Assembly: GCA_019677205.1 (NCBI GenBank) | Contig: JAAMXY010001019.1 | Coordinates: 17,735 to 81,734, forward strand | DNA: 64,000 nucleotides | Source: Pinguiococcus pyrenoidosus | Taxonomy: Eukaryota > Sar > Pinguiophyceae > Pinguiochrysidales > Pinguiochrysidaceae | Direction: 5' to 3' | Part shown: one piece after another, positions 33,385 through 46,729 of the stretch | Position numbering within the stretch: the stretch's first letter is position 1 | How the letters are laid out: every line of letters begins with the position of its first letter | Program-made: the position numbers and the translations under genes | Notes under the pieces: generated by a model | Told to the model about the DNA's origin: nothing | The model's database searches: none | The model's input: only the letters and a program-made list of their open reading frames with translations

Positions 33385-36130
33385 TCACCTCCCAGTCGAG
33401 TTTATCCTTTCCAGGAAAGCATCCTCTGGTCCCGCCTTGCAGGCAATACTACTTTCCAAGCAGACGTTCAAAGGAGCTAATCCGGTGGACTCTCCTTTGC
33501 CAGAGCTCCACTGAAACGCGAAGAGGGAGGAAGAGGACGCTACGAAGGACCACAGGCTCACAAGCAGTACCACGCCAGCAAGGAAGAGGAGGATCGTGCG
33601 AAGCTTCTTCTTCTTCAAACGCAGGGCGAAGAGAAGAGCCGCGCACTCCTTGTGCATCTCCTTCTCGCGGCGAGACCCTTGCACCGCGCCCCTGACGACG
33701 TTGCACCACGTGTAGAACGTCTGCTTGCAGCTGGCGTTGGAGATGGAGAGGAGCTCCTCGCGAATATCCTGGGGCGGCCCGCCGTCGAGGCTGAAGTCCA
33801 CCTCGTTCGTCACGTCCACGTGGGATGTGTACGGATCGGAGAGGTCCTGGAAGACGATGACGCTCACGTGGGTCAAAAACTTGTCGCAGAAGGGCATGCC
33901 GAAGAACTTGATCACGATGTGCAGACGATAGCCACCCGGTTGCTTATCCACCATGTAGTACTTCTCCTCGACCTGGCAGTTGCCCAGCTTGGTGATCCCC
34001 GTGATGGTGTACGTCGCCAGTCGAGTCTTTATCAAGCGTCGACCTTTGAAACCCAGGAAGGAGTTACCCGCAACCTCTTCGAGCTGCCACGGCTTGATCT
34101 CAACTCGGGAGTAGAGCATCTCTTCGTAAACAGCATGCATGATGAAGGCATCCTCGTCCATCATCGAGGCATACATGCGCTCCACGCCGACCGGCAACGA
34201 CTCCTGGAGCGACGTGCGCCGCAGCCTGGTGCTCAGCGCATATGGCCGCATCGCCAGCTTCTCCTCGATCCACGGCCCGATGACGTTGTTGGCCTGCATT
34301 TCCAGCCAGACCGCCGCCACGAGGCGGCCATTCTGCACGTCCAGTTCGAACTTCCTCCTCGCGCCGTCCATCAGATGGAAATACGACTTGGGCACTGGCA
34401 ACTCTTGGTCGGTGCACCCGTCGGAGGCCGGCTCCTCGGGCTCGGCTACGCGGTCCAGGTCCGAGAGAACCGGAATCTGGTCCAGGGGGACGCGGATGGC
34501 ACCAAGGGAATGCGCCACGAGATCCTGATCCGTGGGCAGCTTCTGCTGGACCACGAAGTTGACGGCGCCCGACAGATAGTTCGCCTCGATGTCGAGGCAC
34601 AAGCGTACTCCCTTGTCGGTGTTCTCTTCGGGAAAGTCGGCGTCGCCCGTGCGTCTCTTCGAGACCCAGGGGGTCTTCGCCGTGACCTCGTCGCAGCTCG
34701 CCGTCACCCGGCTGAGGTAGCGGATATGGAGAAGGTTTGCACCAATCCAGTGGTCGAGATTGCCTCCCCTTTCCTTCACGCCCTCGATCCCGAAGATGTG
34801 GCAGTGGAGCTTGTACGGCTGAAGGGTGTGGCGAAAGCGCTCCTTCTCTCGAGCTTCGTAGTCCCGAAGCATGAGGGCCAGGCGCACTTGCCCGGTCACC
34901 TTCCCTTTCTTCGTCACGTTGATCCAGCCCATGTCGGTGTGGTCGGTGGCGCTCCCCTCCATCTCCAAGATGCTCTCCTCGCTGCGCTCCCTCCACCGCC
35001 GCACCGCTTCCTGGAGGCTCGTCGAATCGGGGAAGGTCTCGACGCCAACCAAGCTCACTTCCGCACTCCCAATCTGCTCGTTCGGCGCAAACTCGTTGTA
35101 GTCCATCACCGTAAGGCGAAGGTGCTCGGAGAGGGTATCGACGACGCCGAAGGTGTGGATCTCATCGCTCCAGACGGGCCGATCGGCATTCATGATGACC
35201 GACGTGCGCTTCTCCTGGTAGCCCACATTGAGCTTGACGAAGGGGTCATTGTCGCTACCGAAATCCACGGACTTGAGGTTCCGTGCGCCGATGACCATGA
35301 CGTAGAGAATCGAGGGGCAGCAGGCCTCCAGAACGAAGCGATAGAAATGGTCGCCCGCCTTGAACCGTCGTTTCTCGGTCGCCGTGCCGTACCGCTTAGC
35401 GTAGGAGGAGACCGTCGTCGATACTCTGCGGACCGTGGCAAGGGATGTGAGAGCACGCCGTGTGGCCGCCTCATGTCCCGCAGGTGTGCCTCACCTGATG
35501 ATGAAGCCATTGTCCAGTAGCTGCTGCCCCAGGGTGACCGCTTCCTCCTCGGAGTCGGCGAGGTTGTCCTTATCCGCCATCAGCCAGGACACTGCCGCGG
35601 TGCCTATTCCGAGGAGAACGCACAAGCGGCTGAGTCGCCAAGCTGGCGATACGTCCACGCGCTCTTGGCGTCTAGAAGTGCCCAGTGCCACGGAAGATCA
35701 CCTGTGAACACATTGTCAAAGCCCTTGAACCGCTTGGTCTTGCGCCCAATCGACACGCCGCGCGACATTCGAAACGCCAGAACCCGCAGGCGCTGCCACG
35801 TCTGACGCGCAGACCGCAAAGAGCAGCATCGGTGAGTCTTGTGCGCCCTAACGTCGCTCTGGCACCCGGGCCATCGCCGCTATCTCTCTGAAGAAAAGCA
35901 CGCAAGTCTGAAGCACACTGCGCGCGACTTACTTCGCTAGCGAAGCCCCCGGGCACGTCGTCCACTCGCGTGGGGCGCCGGATCTCCATGTGGTTCTGGC
36001 TGTCCTCATATGAGCGGTCCGCGGCGAAGCTGGCCGCCGGGTTCGAAAGGGAGAAGAGGTTCGGACTGTCCAAGGTGGGGACATCTCGTCGAGAAGTCCT
36101 CGCCCGCGCCGCCGGAGAGGCCCGCTTCAT
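33385..36130 (-). CDS. DEP-C2-VASt-like protein with C-terminal membrane anchor
   Basis: Exons (minus) 36130..35933, 35837..35702, 35591..35495, 35425..33385; about 823 aa. A DEP domain spans three exons (about residues 85-150): GVSIGRKTKRFKGFDNVFT|VSWLMADKDN, then EEAVTLGQQLLDNGFIIR|V. A C2 domain follows (about 175-290; LYVMVIGARNLKSVDFGSDN, DPFVKLNVG) and a second C2-like region (about 340-460). Residues 535-710 resemble the VASt/StART-like fold (RRLIKTRLATYTITGITKLG, VEEKYYM, FFGMPFCDKFLTHVSVIVFQ). A single hydrophobic segment (about 752-778, TILLFLAGVVLLVSLWSFVA) sits near the C-terminus. I infer a membrane-anchored lipid-transfer or contact-site protein, like GRAM-VASt proteins but with DEP and C2 instead of GRAM. 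DEP and C2 are firm, VASt is likely. Confidence 0.83.
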
Positions 36131-36933
36131 GGTGGCTCTCCGAGCGCCAGCGTAAGGTGCTCAGATCTTCGGTGGTCGCCGATGGACTTGTGGTGATGTA
36201 CAGCTGCGCAACGCGGAGAAAATGCTTGACGCACGCCGTGCCGCGACGGCGGCGCGAGGAGAGCGCACTGAAAGCTTGGCTGTACTTCACGCGAGAAAAA
36301 GGAGTCGAGAGGCATCTTGGCATTCTTTGGGGGGAACAAGGCCGGTCGCAAGAGAACAACTGATATAGAACCAATCGAATGCCATCTGGTGCCTCACGAG
36401 TGGCCGACAAGAGTGTCTCGATTGTTCTTCTTCCTCGCTGTTGGCTCATAGCAAACGGTTAAGGCAAGAAGGAAGCATGTTCGGGTGAAGAAACGAGAGA
36501 TAAGAAGGCAAGATCGCAGATCGAATCCAAAAGAAAAAGGCGCATGTTCAATGTCGTTCTGTCGCATCGAGCAAATCGCCGTGCGCCCGCCGGTGTCGAA
36601 TTCGCTCAATCCCGGAATGTCGGATTTCCCGCGCTTTTCCCACGAAAGATCTGCGCGAACACTGCGCGTTCCACTTTCCATCAATTTGAGCAGAGCATCT
36701 TCAAATCCTCTCAGGACCAATGGATAGCTAGATGGGTACTCAGCGCCCGCGTAGCGCTGCAGAAACGTCGCGAAAAGCACCGCGGCACCGAAAGGCGCCA
36801 GGAGTCCAGCGGACTCGCCTGCGCCGCAGCTCCTGAACCGGCCACTTTCCCTTCTCAAAGCGCCGGGAGCTCCCTGAGTCGTCTTCCTCAGAGGCTTCGC
36901 TGGAGACGTGAATGTTAGGGAGGCCCAGGCACC
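36131..36933. other. Divergent intergenic region, DEP-C2-VASt gene / Iml1 gene
   Basis: 803 bases. A minus-strand open frame of about 190 codons (36394-36975) overlaps the Iml1 start and shows no family; I do not call it. Presumed promoter space for both large genes. Confidence 0.4.
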
Positions 36934-39900
36934 ATGGCGGGGACGTCGTTTTTCAAAGAGCTTCTCAGTCGCCACACCAAGCGCTTTCGCGAAGAGGCGC
37001 TGCTGATCGCGCCGGACCTCTTTCCAGGCCTGTCTGCGGGGCAGCTAGTGCTGGTGGCGGTCGAGGATAGCCCCGCGGGGCGCGCGGTGTCCAGAGACGA
37101 CATCCCGGGAGCTTTGGACGCCGGCGCGTTGGTGCTGCGCCTGACGGAGAAGTCGTTCCTAGACCCGCAGTCGTCGCTCAAGCTCAGCCTGCTGCAGAAT
37201 CTCGCGGAGACCTTCGGCTTCGCACCCTATGCAGACGTGCTGCTGCGGCCGGTGGGCGACGACGTCGCTGCGGTGGACTTCGTGGAGGTGACCTTCAAGG
37301 ACCAGTTCGTCTCAAGGTCGCACATGTGGCGCTTTCAGCGCGCCATTTACGGACACTGTCTGAGCGTCGACCAGAACCTGATGATCCTGTCCATCTCCGC
37401 TCGCGTCGCCGAGCTAACGTGCCGGAAGAGTGCCGACGCAAAGCTCAGCGGCAAACCGGCGGGCAGGACTGGCGCAGCAGGATGGGTCTCTCGGAAGAGC
37501 GGCCTCATCACGCCTCAGGTATGAACTCGTTTCCGCTTTCCGCTCGTGTTTTTTGGAGAGTTTTTGCAGAAGCCCACTGACACACAAGGCCCCCACGCCC
37601 CAACCGTAGACGCGTTTTGTGTTCCGCTGCCGCAGCTCCCGCATCATCTGGCTCATCCAGCTGAGCATGGAGATGTGGGAGTACACGTCCAGTGGGGGCA
37701 TCTACTTTGACAAGTTCATGGAGTTCGCGGAGGAGGTCTTCAAGAGATGGAATCAGTATCAAGCGACGCACTCCCTCACGATCATCTTCTTCACGCGGTC
37801 GTTTGTGCACCAGAGCCGCATGTCCCAGAGTGACCCGCCCAGGTCGCGTTCCAGCTTCGACTCGGAGATGTTTCGCGAGACGGGGAGCGGCGGGAGGCTG
37901 GCGAACGACTTTGCGCCGCTGATGGACGACCCCTACACGGGACGAAAGTATGCTGACTTTTACAAGATTGTGACCTCCAACGAATGCAGGAGCGATTGGA
38001 CCACCCTGCTGCGGGAGATTCGGAAGGAGTTCCAGGTCTTCCCAGCAGTGATGGGGTGGAAGCCCTCTCGAACTGGAGACGATGCCATGGACGACGTCTG
38101 CGGCCGCGTGCGCGCACAGGCGGGACGGCCGCTTGGAGACTTGACCTCGCAGCCCTCCACAGCCACGGATGGCAACTTCCTTGAGGCGATCAACGTGGCT
38201 CTCAACGTGCTTGACAAGCACTACATGGATCGGGACCTTCGCCGGTCCGGAAACAGCATCGTCATGCTGACCCCCGGATGCGGCGTGTACCTGGTGCCCT
38301 GTAAGCTGGCGGAGATCACGAAGCAGCGCATGATGGACAACGGAATCGGTATGGACACCATCTCGTTCAGCAAGCCACCGATTCACACCGTGCCGCTCTT
38401 CCTGTTTCGAGAGGCGCTCTCCCGGGAGCAGACAGGCGAGGAGGGCCTCTCCATGAATGATCTGACCATGGTCGGTGCCAACTATGGGTCGAGCTACGGA
38501 TCGGCAGACTCGTACACCTCGAAGATCCACTATCCGGCCGCGGCTCCAAAGACCGCGCGCGCAAAGGCTGACGCCGAAACGTTGCCGAGGAAAGAGAAGC
38601 AAAGGCCCCTGAAGCTCTCCGATCAGCCTTACTGGATGAACTTGAGCTATATGGACGCAGAGAAGATCAACACCGAGTACGCCAGGTACATGGACGTCGC
38701 CTCGGCAGGATCGACCGGCGCTACGGAGTGGAATGGGGCACTGGATGCATCGAAGTCGACCATTCATCCTCTGCCCCCTCTTCCCTTCCCAAGACTGCTC
38801 CACGCTTTGAGCGTGGCGCGATGGGAGAGCCATCTGCTGCCGCGGAGGCTGGCCTACCGATCGCCGCGATCGTCGCTGCCGAGTCTGCCAAGCGCTCTCG
38901 TTGCCGTCTTGTATCCGGAGACCACGCAGTTAAAGTTTCTCGCCGAGGACGAGCTCTCCCAGGCAGCCTCGGACGATCACAGCGCGCCTCTCTCTTCGCC
39001 GCACGTCGTGTCGAGCGATGATGAGAACGAAAGCAACTTGAGCAACTTGGTGCAGGCCGAGAGCCAGCTGCAGCTCTTCGCCCTGTCGCTGGCCTCGCGG
39101 AGAACGGAGGTCAAGCAGCTCGAGCCAAAATGCATCTGGCACCGGCTGCGCGATCCCGTGATGCGCTATCCGTCGAAGGTCGGCTTACGGAAGACGAGCG
39201 CACCGCCGCTCGCTTCGGACACGAGCCTGTCAGGCATCTTCCGCGGCTTCGAGAGCAACGACGACGCCTCCTTCGGAGACGAGGACAACGATCCCCGCCA
39301 ATCACAGATGTCGGTTTCCTTTCCGCAGGATGCCCTGCAGCAAAACGCCTTCCAAGGCTTCCAAGGAGCGGAGGATCTCTTCGCGCGAGCTAGACAGATG
39401 GAGGAGCGCATGCCCGGCTATCGGAGCAGTGCTTCCCTCGACTTGTACGTGGCGCGGCACAGCAGCGGCAGCTTTCCCAACGGTGACCACCTTTCGATGG
39501 CCTCGGAGAGCAAGGGCAGTTTCCGGCCGCTAACCCGGCGCTTGAGCATGCCGGCGGGAAAGGTCGGAGCTGTAAAAGGGCAGCCGTCTCCCAGCCTCTC
39601 ACATCGTCTCAGCTTAGACTTGGAGCAGAAGGATGAGCCCATACAAGGCCCGCCCTTGGGGAAGCCCCACGGCAGAGCTTCTGACGGGCAAACTCAGGTC
39701 CACCAGGACGAGCTGGCCTCGCAACGGCCAGCAGCGCCTGCGTTCTCTTGGCACCGTGCCTTCACCACATTCCAAGGACTTCAGGCTCTGCTCGGATTTG
39801 GTGGCAGCAGCGCGACCCCTCCGGCGAAGCCGGTGCCATCTGAGGATGGCGCTGCCAGCGAGAAGGAGGCTGAAGGGAACCTTTCCCCTACGAGAGAAGC

Positions 39901-42900
39901 TTCGCGAAGGCACTCGGCGCCCAAGGAGATCGCACCGGCGAAGACTGGAGCGACCGCCGGTGCGCCAGTGCAGCCTTCCGGGATTCTGATGTCCTCAACG
40001 CTTTCCAGCGGCTCGGGAGGCCGCATGGACAGCCCAACCCTGAGCTCAGAGCGACGGTCGACGCTGGCGACGAGCCTCGGTAGCAGAGCACGAGTGTCGT
40101 TTGGATCCGAGCTGCAGGTCATCTCGCACAGCGCGGACACCAGCGGCAAGAGTTTGTCCAGCCCCGTCGAACGGCTGCCGGTGGTAATGAAGAAGCCCGT
40201 CGGGCGCACCATGCTGGACAACGGAAAGGTGCTGAAGCACAATGACAGCATCGTCGGCCGGCAGAGCTTCACCGGCATCTCCAGTGTCTTGTCGGAGCAG
40301 GGCAGTGGCAAAGCGTCCGGCGGGAGCTCCTTGAGTAGACGCCTCGCGGAGCAGGAGCGAACCGAACGCGGCCGAAAATCGGATGACTCCATGGGAGCCG
40401 ATAGCGCCTCGGAGAAGCCGAGTCCAGAATCGAAGCGGGCCACAGCCGTCTCCACGGGCCGCACGGGCACGCTGAGTAGAATGCAGAGTTCGTCCTTCGA
40501 AGCCGGCGGCCACCCAATGAGTCGGCCGCATAGCTACACTGCACCGGCTTCAAACCTAGCGGCGGTCGCGACCAGCCCCGCCAGTGCCGCCGTGAGCGAG
40601 CGCAGTTCTACGGCGACGACGCGGCTTCAAGGAGAGAGGTCAACGCCGCCGGCTGGAGGTGGCGGCTCGGCATGGGGCAATGCGTCGGAGAGGGCCTCCG
40701 CGACCCAGCTCTCCGACGGTGAACTCCCAAGAGACAAGCTGGCCGACCAATACCTAAAGGTGTTGCCCAGCTTCTTCGATGCTGAGGAGGAATTGCTCTT
40801 CAAGACGGTGCAGGCCGCCCGGAGCGCCGGGAGACGGTCGCGCCAAAGCAAGAGCAGGAAGGCGTCCTCCAAGCACAGCAATCCCTTCGTGCGTCCGAGG
40901 GGAGACGCGTACGAGAAGACTCACAACCGTCGACGCTGGGCGCATGTCTTCCCGAGGGGCAACGAGGCAAGTGGCGGCGGGCAGGGGTGGGGCCCCCGAG
41001 CCTTGGGTCAGAAGTGCCGAGGAATGAACTGGGACAGTCTCTGCCAACCCGCGATCATGCCGCTCACGACGGACTACTTGCCGAACTATGCCACCTTGGA
41101 GCAGAGCTACCTCTTCGGTGAGTACACCTTGCAGCTGCCGGATCCTGCCAGCAAGGACGAGAGTCTTGGAGCGCACATGTCGGCGCTGAAGTCCCGCGAA
41201 GACCTGCTCGAGGAGCTGGTTTGCCAGCGGCTTACGGCAGACTTTCAGCTTTTCATTGACTTGAGAAGTCTCGAAGACGGCAACAAGAGCACCGACATCA
41301 CGATGCACAAGCCGAAGGAACCGCCGCGCGCGGTCCCAAGTCCCATGGACCGTTCGTCCAGAAAGCGACCAGGCTTTGGCCTGCAACGCAAGAGGTCTTT
41401 CAAGTCGTCCGCAGCAGCAGCGCCGGCTTCGGAAGCTCCCACGCAGGCCCCGGCAGCAAGAGCTGAAGCGAGGGGGAAGGGCACGCCGATCATCCAGATT
41501 CCGGGCACGCAAACTCCGCAGAGCAACCTCGAGAAGTTCCTTTCGCAGCACATCGCCCGCCTCGGCAAGAACATCAAAATGTGCCGCGTGCTGAGCATGG
41601 GCCATCGGGTCCAGCTTCTGAACTATCAGGAAGGTGGCAACGTTGTCGTGCAGTCCTTCGCGATGCGCGCAAGCAGCAAGCAAGCGGAGCAGAACATGGA
41701 GCACGAGTACCGCTACGCCTTGTTCGTCAACGCGGTGGGCAAGTTTCTCACCGTCCAGCACAAGTTCCACAAGTATCCGGTGCCAGAGTTCGGATGGAAC
41801 CAGGCGGACCACCTGATGTGCGGCAACACGACCAGGATGGACGAGAGGGTCAAGTTCAAGAGACTCCGTCTGATCATCCTCCCCGATTGGTTCCAATCTC
41901 CGACCAGAGCGACGGATGGCTTCGCATCGTATTTCGAGAGAGTGCGAGAGGCCGCTCCGGCCAAGCCCCCCAGCTTGCGCAGCAGCAGCGTATCCACCTC
42001 GGGACGGCTGGAGGAGACCTCGGCAGCGGGCGATGCCGACAATCACAGGAGCAAGGGGCGGGAGACCCAGTCCTTCAGGGGTCGCGCTTCTGAGGATGGG
42101 CCCGGTCCTTCCCAACCGGGTCTACAGGAAGATGCGAAGCAAGAAGAGACGGACACAGAGCCGACGCCGAGTTCGAAGGAGTTCCAAAGGATGTACGTCG
42201 AGAACGTCCGAGACTTCTTAAAGTATTTGGAAGGCCGAGTGCAAGACCCCCTGAACGGTGACGACCTCGTGGATACCATTCGCTGGCATGACCGCTTGGG
42301 TCCCAAAGGTCGACGCTCGGGGACGTTCAGCAGGCTCATCCCGCTGACACAGGAGAGCAAGAAGCACGGCGTCGCCGAGTTCGTCGTGACGGTGGTCGAC
42401 TCGGACTTCTACGTCGACAAGGCCTTCTGCATCGAGTTCCGCTGGATTCAGGCGAGCTCGCCAGGGGTCGATCGCTTGCTGAAGGCGTTGCAGCGGAAAG
42501 CCAGTGAGCTCTCAGTCTGCGTCTACCAGTCCCCGCAGTACGCCCGCGGCGACGAGATCCACATGCACCCGCTCATCGCGCACCCGTATCTCCTTGTCAA
42601 GGACAAGCAGTGTCGCGAGATGATCGTCGAACGGCTTCTGTGCCAAAGCGCAGATGATGTCGTCGAGGCGCGCATCAGGGAGTATCAAAGCGCGCCGACG
42701 AGCGACGCGAGCCGGCCGCTTAGCCCCCAGTTCGAGGACTGGGCAGCTTCTGTGAAGACCCAGACGGCGACTTGGGCGCCGAGGGCCATCTCAGAGTACG
42801 CCAGCATGGGGCAGTGGGAGCTCATGAGGCGTGAGAGCTCTCGGCAGGAGCTCCGAGTCAGCCCTCTGAGACCCAGCGTCGAGGCGAGCCTGGCGAACGC

Positions 42901-43561
42901 AGACATGGGCACCGTGAAGCCCGGATTTCCCCCGCAGAGAGCCTTCGAGAAGCCGGATGATGATCTCGCGAAGGACATCTTGATCGTCCGGAAGAAAGGC
43001 AATGGCCTGGGCTTCATCCACGACGGAGAGTTCAAGACGAAGTGGGAACAGGTGCTGGCCGAGGAAGCGCCGGCGCCGGCGCCTCCCCAGGAGCCTTCGC
43101 CGGGGACCCCTCGGCAGCTGATTCCCCAGCGGGACAAGCTTCCTCAGTATGTGCACGTGTCCGGGGGCGCGTACATCCGCGTGGGACCCACGGGCTTCTG
43201 CTGGATCTTCTCGCGATTGCCGTCCACGCGATTGAACGCGGAAGACGCGAGCGATCTCTTCGGACGCTTCAAGGCGCTGTGCGGGGTGATGAACGGACTG
43301 GTCTCCCTCATCAAGGACGAGATCATTGGGGGCATCCTTGACTCCATCTGCAGCGAAGACGAGCTGGCGGTGCCGGTCAAGGAGGATGTCCCGGCGAATC
43401 TGGCGTCGAAGGAAAATCCCGCCTCCCTCATTGGCGAAGCCGTGAAAGACACAGCCTTTGACAACGGCCTCGACCGCGCCAGTACATCAGACGGGAGCAA
43501 GGTGGGGGACAGTGGTGAATTCGCGGCACGAGTGGAGGATGTTGATCTCCTTGATCTGTGA
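36934..43561 (+). CDS. Iml1/DEPDC5 homologue, GATOR1 complex subunit, giant form
   Basis: Exons 36934..37518 and 37610..43561; about 2178 aa. One 91-nt phase-0 intron; the join ITPQ|TRFVFRCRSS restores the conserved N-terminal beta domain. The SABA domain (about residues 210-460) is clear: YADFYKIVTSNECRSDWTTL, GNFLEAINVALNVLDKHYMD, VMLTPGCGVYLVPCKLAEIT, KQRMMDNGIGMDTISF and IHTVPLFLF. Further conserved blocks are SNPFVRPRGD with NRRRWAHVFP (about 1285-1310) and the C-terminal domain (DFYVDKAFCIEFRWIQASSP; QYVHVSGGAYIRVGPTGFCW). GATOR1 is the GAP for Rag GTPases and restrains TORC1 when amino acids are low (family knowledge). Between SABA and the second block lies about 800 residues of Ser-rich, low-complexity sequence. 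I see no DEP domain. Confidence 0.92.
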
Positions 43562-43745
43562 GCGCGCCCGCCGTCGGCGGTGTATCCACATCAATCACCA
43601 TCTTGATAGCTGGTGCACGTTCAGACGGGTTGCTCCTCCACTTTCACAGGACATGCGCCACATTCATCACAGCAAAGGTCACCGACGGAAGCATACAAAG
43701 CACAAACAAGCACACGCACGAACGAGGAAGCCAAGGTTTGGCCAT

Positions 43746-46729
43746 CTATCCATCGTAGCTGAGACTGAAGTCTTCAACGGAGGTCGCCAGGTGCATTTCC
43801 GTGCTTGGCACATTCGTTGCCTGGAACGAACGCGCCACGGCCCTCTTTTGCCGCCGCACCACTTCAGCATTGACGATTGCGAGATTGCGGTCCATGTCCT
43901 GCATCTCCGTCTTGAGGGACCGCAGGGCCTCGCGAATCTGAATCAGGGGCGAGGCATCGCTCGCGTTCGCTCCCTTTGTCTTCACTTCTGCAAGCACTTG
44001 CTCAAGATCCTCCTGCAGTCGCGAGGCCTCTACCGTCTTCTCTGAGATGGACTCCTCCAGCTCTCTGATCTGGGTGGTTGCTGCTAGGTGCTGAAGGGAG
44101 AGCTCCGCATATTGAGAGCAGACGTTGTCGTACTGGCGATTCACGAGCCTTTCCCCGCCCTCTATCTGCCCGCAGGCCTCCTCGACTCCCCTACGAAGCC
44201 GCAGCAATGCATCCCGAAAGGGCTCCGTAGCCGAGGCTCGTCCAGCTCGCCTCACGCCCGTTGATGTCGCCGGGCCCTGCATCCCGTGTATTCTGGTGTG
44301 GGACTCCTTCGCGGTCGCAAGTCGGGCACTCCACGCCTGTACACTATTGCGGGACGCTCGACTTCTTTGGAGCTGGCGAAGCCGCGGGCCGACTCGTTCT
44401 ACCTCTTGGCGCCATTGGATGGGATCAATTCTGGCTTCAAGAATCTCGACACTACTCTCGCATGCGCCTGCATCTCTAGCGCTGAGGCTTCCTACGTTCT
44501 CTACTTCTTCGTCGGCATCCTCTTCGATGACGTCGACTTCGTCTTCGACCTCGTCTTCCGCGGGGGTCCCCTGGGTGGCACCGACCTCCTCGTCCTTCGC
44601 CTCGACGGAGTACCGGAGACTCGGATTGGGGGCTCCTTTGCTCAAGAGGACCATCTCCGCAAGGTGCCGAAGGAAGCCGCAGACGGCGACTCCGAAACCA
44701 CACGCCAGAGCGTTGGGATTTACACCGGCGAGGTACTGCTGAGCAGTGCTGTCAGGCAGGGACATGGATATCCGCACGAGGAGGAGCTTCACGACGGAAT
44801 GCGGAGCATTGGTCTCCAGGCCTTCCAAGGTCAGCGCTGGCACCGTGCCAAAGTCGGGGAGCTTCTGAGCCAGCCAGAGCGCCACGGAAACGAAGTCGAC
44901 ATACTGGTTCCGTCGGGTGAACCTTTGCGAGCGATCCCTGATGCCACTCGCCTGGTCCTGAGGCGCCGGGAGGGCAAAATGAGCCGGAGAGAGGACAGGA
45001 AGCGGCAGCAGGGCGGATCCTGCTGCTCCCCGTTCCCGCTGTTCCTCGTGGTAGCCGAGAACCGCCAAGAAGTCCCTCAGCCTCTCCATCTCCGCAATGG
45101 CCGGACCTGCTTGGGAAAGGTCTGCGTGGCTGTCGACGACAATCTGCGGTCGGCCGTACGAAGGCGGCTGACTGGGAGCTCTTTCCACTGACTTCTTCGC
45201 CGGTAGTTTCGGTGCTCTGCGCACGGAGATGTCCCGCCTCTGTGGCCTTTCTACCGTAGCGGCATCCGCAGTCCAACTTGCGTTCGCGTGGTAGGCGTCA
45301 TTCTCCCGGCCTCCCTTTCCTCGCGACGCCATGTCATCGCCATCGTCGCTCTTTTCGCCGGCTTCGCCCGGTTGCTCTGCCTGCCGTGCTGCGGCCTTGG
45401 CGCTGAAGTATCCGTCGAGTGCCGGATGCACCTTCCCCTCCGCGTTGCTACCTTTGAATTGCTGCGCCTGCTCAGACGCATCGTCGTTCGCCTGCGATCT
45501 CCGGCCCAACCGAGTCTGGGGCCGAAAGGCAGGGCTGGGCGTTCCAGCCGGCGTCGTGGTTTCCGGATGCTCGTCCTCCTCATCCCCGGCCTCGAGCTCT
45601 GCTTTCGCCTGCTGGTGGAGATGGATTCCATTCGCCGCAGCTCCGTCAGGCCGTGTGGGCACCCAATCGCGTGCGTTCTGGCCTCTTGAGGCTAGCTGAG
45701 CCTTGCGCTCCATCCCGCTCGCGGCCGCGCCGGACGGGCCGATCGGTACGCCTGCTGGAAAGGCAGCCGGATCCGCCTCGGCCTGGCGACGCTGCGCCGT
45801 GAGGGCACGCATCCTGTTGGAGTACTCGACGATCTGCTCAATGTCGGGCCGCTCGCTGGGGTCCGTCTGAATCATGGCGTCGACGAGGCTCCGCAGCTCA
45901 TTGGAGTACCGGTCGGGCAGCGGCAGGTAGTCTCCGCGGGAGATCTTCTGGAACAGGGAGTACAGGTTCAAGCCCTCGCTCTTGAAGGGCGACTTGAGCA
46001 TCGCCAGCTCGTAAAGCAGGCAACCTAGCGACCAGATGTCGCTCTTCCAGTCATACCCACCACCTCGCAGCACCTCGGGAGACATGTAGAGCGGCGTGCC
46101 GACCTTGGAGTGCGCCTCCATCGTGTGCTCGCTCATCGCGCGTCCCAGCCCCAGGTCTCCGACCTTCACTTGGCCCGACAGCGTCAGAAAGATGTTCGCG
46201 GGCTTCAGATCCCGATGCATGATCCGCCGGCTGTGCATGTGCTCGATGGCCTCCGCGATCTGGCTGAAGTACTTCCACACCACTCTCTCCTCGAGGTGCA
46301 CTTCCTTGTCCACCGCTTTCCTCAGCTAGAGTACAGACATGGTAAACCTCGACGTAAGACGCAAAAACCAGGGAAAACGCGCGAAAAACGGGCATGGAAA
46401 GCGCCAAAACCCCCCGGATTTACCTGGCGCTTTAGGTCTCCGGCCGCCGCCCACTCCACCACGATGATCAAGTCGCTGTCTACGATGAAGGAGTCCATGT
46501 ACTCGATGATGTTCGGGTGGTCCAGGCTCTGGAGCAGCCGCACTTCTTTCAGGCACTTCTCGCGCTGCTGGGCGTCCATTTCGCCAACGGTGATCTTCTT
46601 AAGCGCCACATCGGCGCCGTCGCTCTTGCGCGTCGCGCGGTACACGATGGCGAACTTGCCCTTCCCGATCGGCTTCAGGTTCTCATACTGCGCCTCCGGG
46701 CGGCCCGAAGACCCGTCTTCCTCCGTCAT
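43746..46729 (-). CDS. NEK6/7-like protein kinase with long C-terminal tail
   Basis: Exons (minus) 46729..46424 and 46325..43746; about 961 aa; 98-nt intron. Kinase domain in residues 15-290: IGKGKFAIVYRA, Lys in VALKKITVGEMDAQQREKCL, HRDLKPANIFL, the NEK6/7-type DLG (KVGDLGLGRAM), GTPLYMSPEVL and DIWSLGCLLYELAMLKSPF. The tail is long, acidic and Ala-rich, with a helical region near LARLRDFL-like EMERLRDFLAVLGYH and a C-terminal coiled coil (SEKTVEASRLQEDLEQVLAE, REALRSLKTEMQDMDRNLAI). NEK6/7 kinases act in mitotic spindle assembly and on cilia/microtubules; such long tails are common in protist NEKs. Head-to-head with the possible plastid protein, tail-to-tail with Iml1. Confidence 0.92.

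Noticed and set aside
36394-36975. 193-codon minus-strand frame overlapping the Iml1 start
   Set aside because: Overlaps a well-supported coding exon by 42 bases and has no domain; would need its own promoter within Iml1. Left uncalled.
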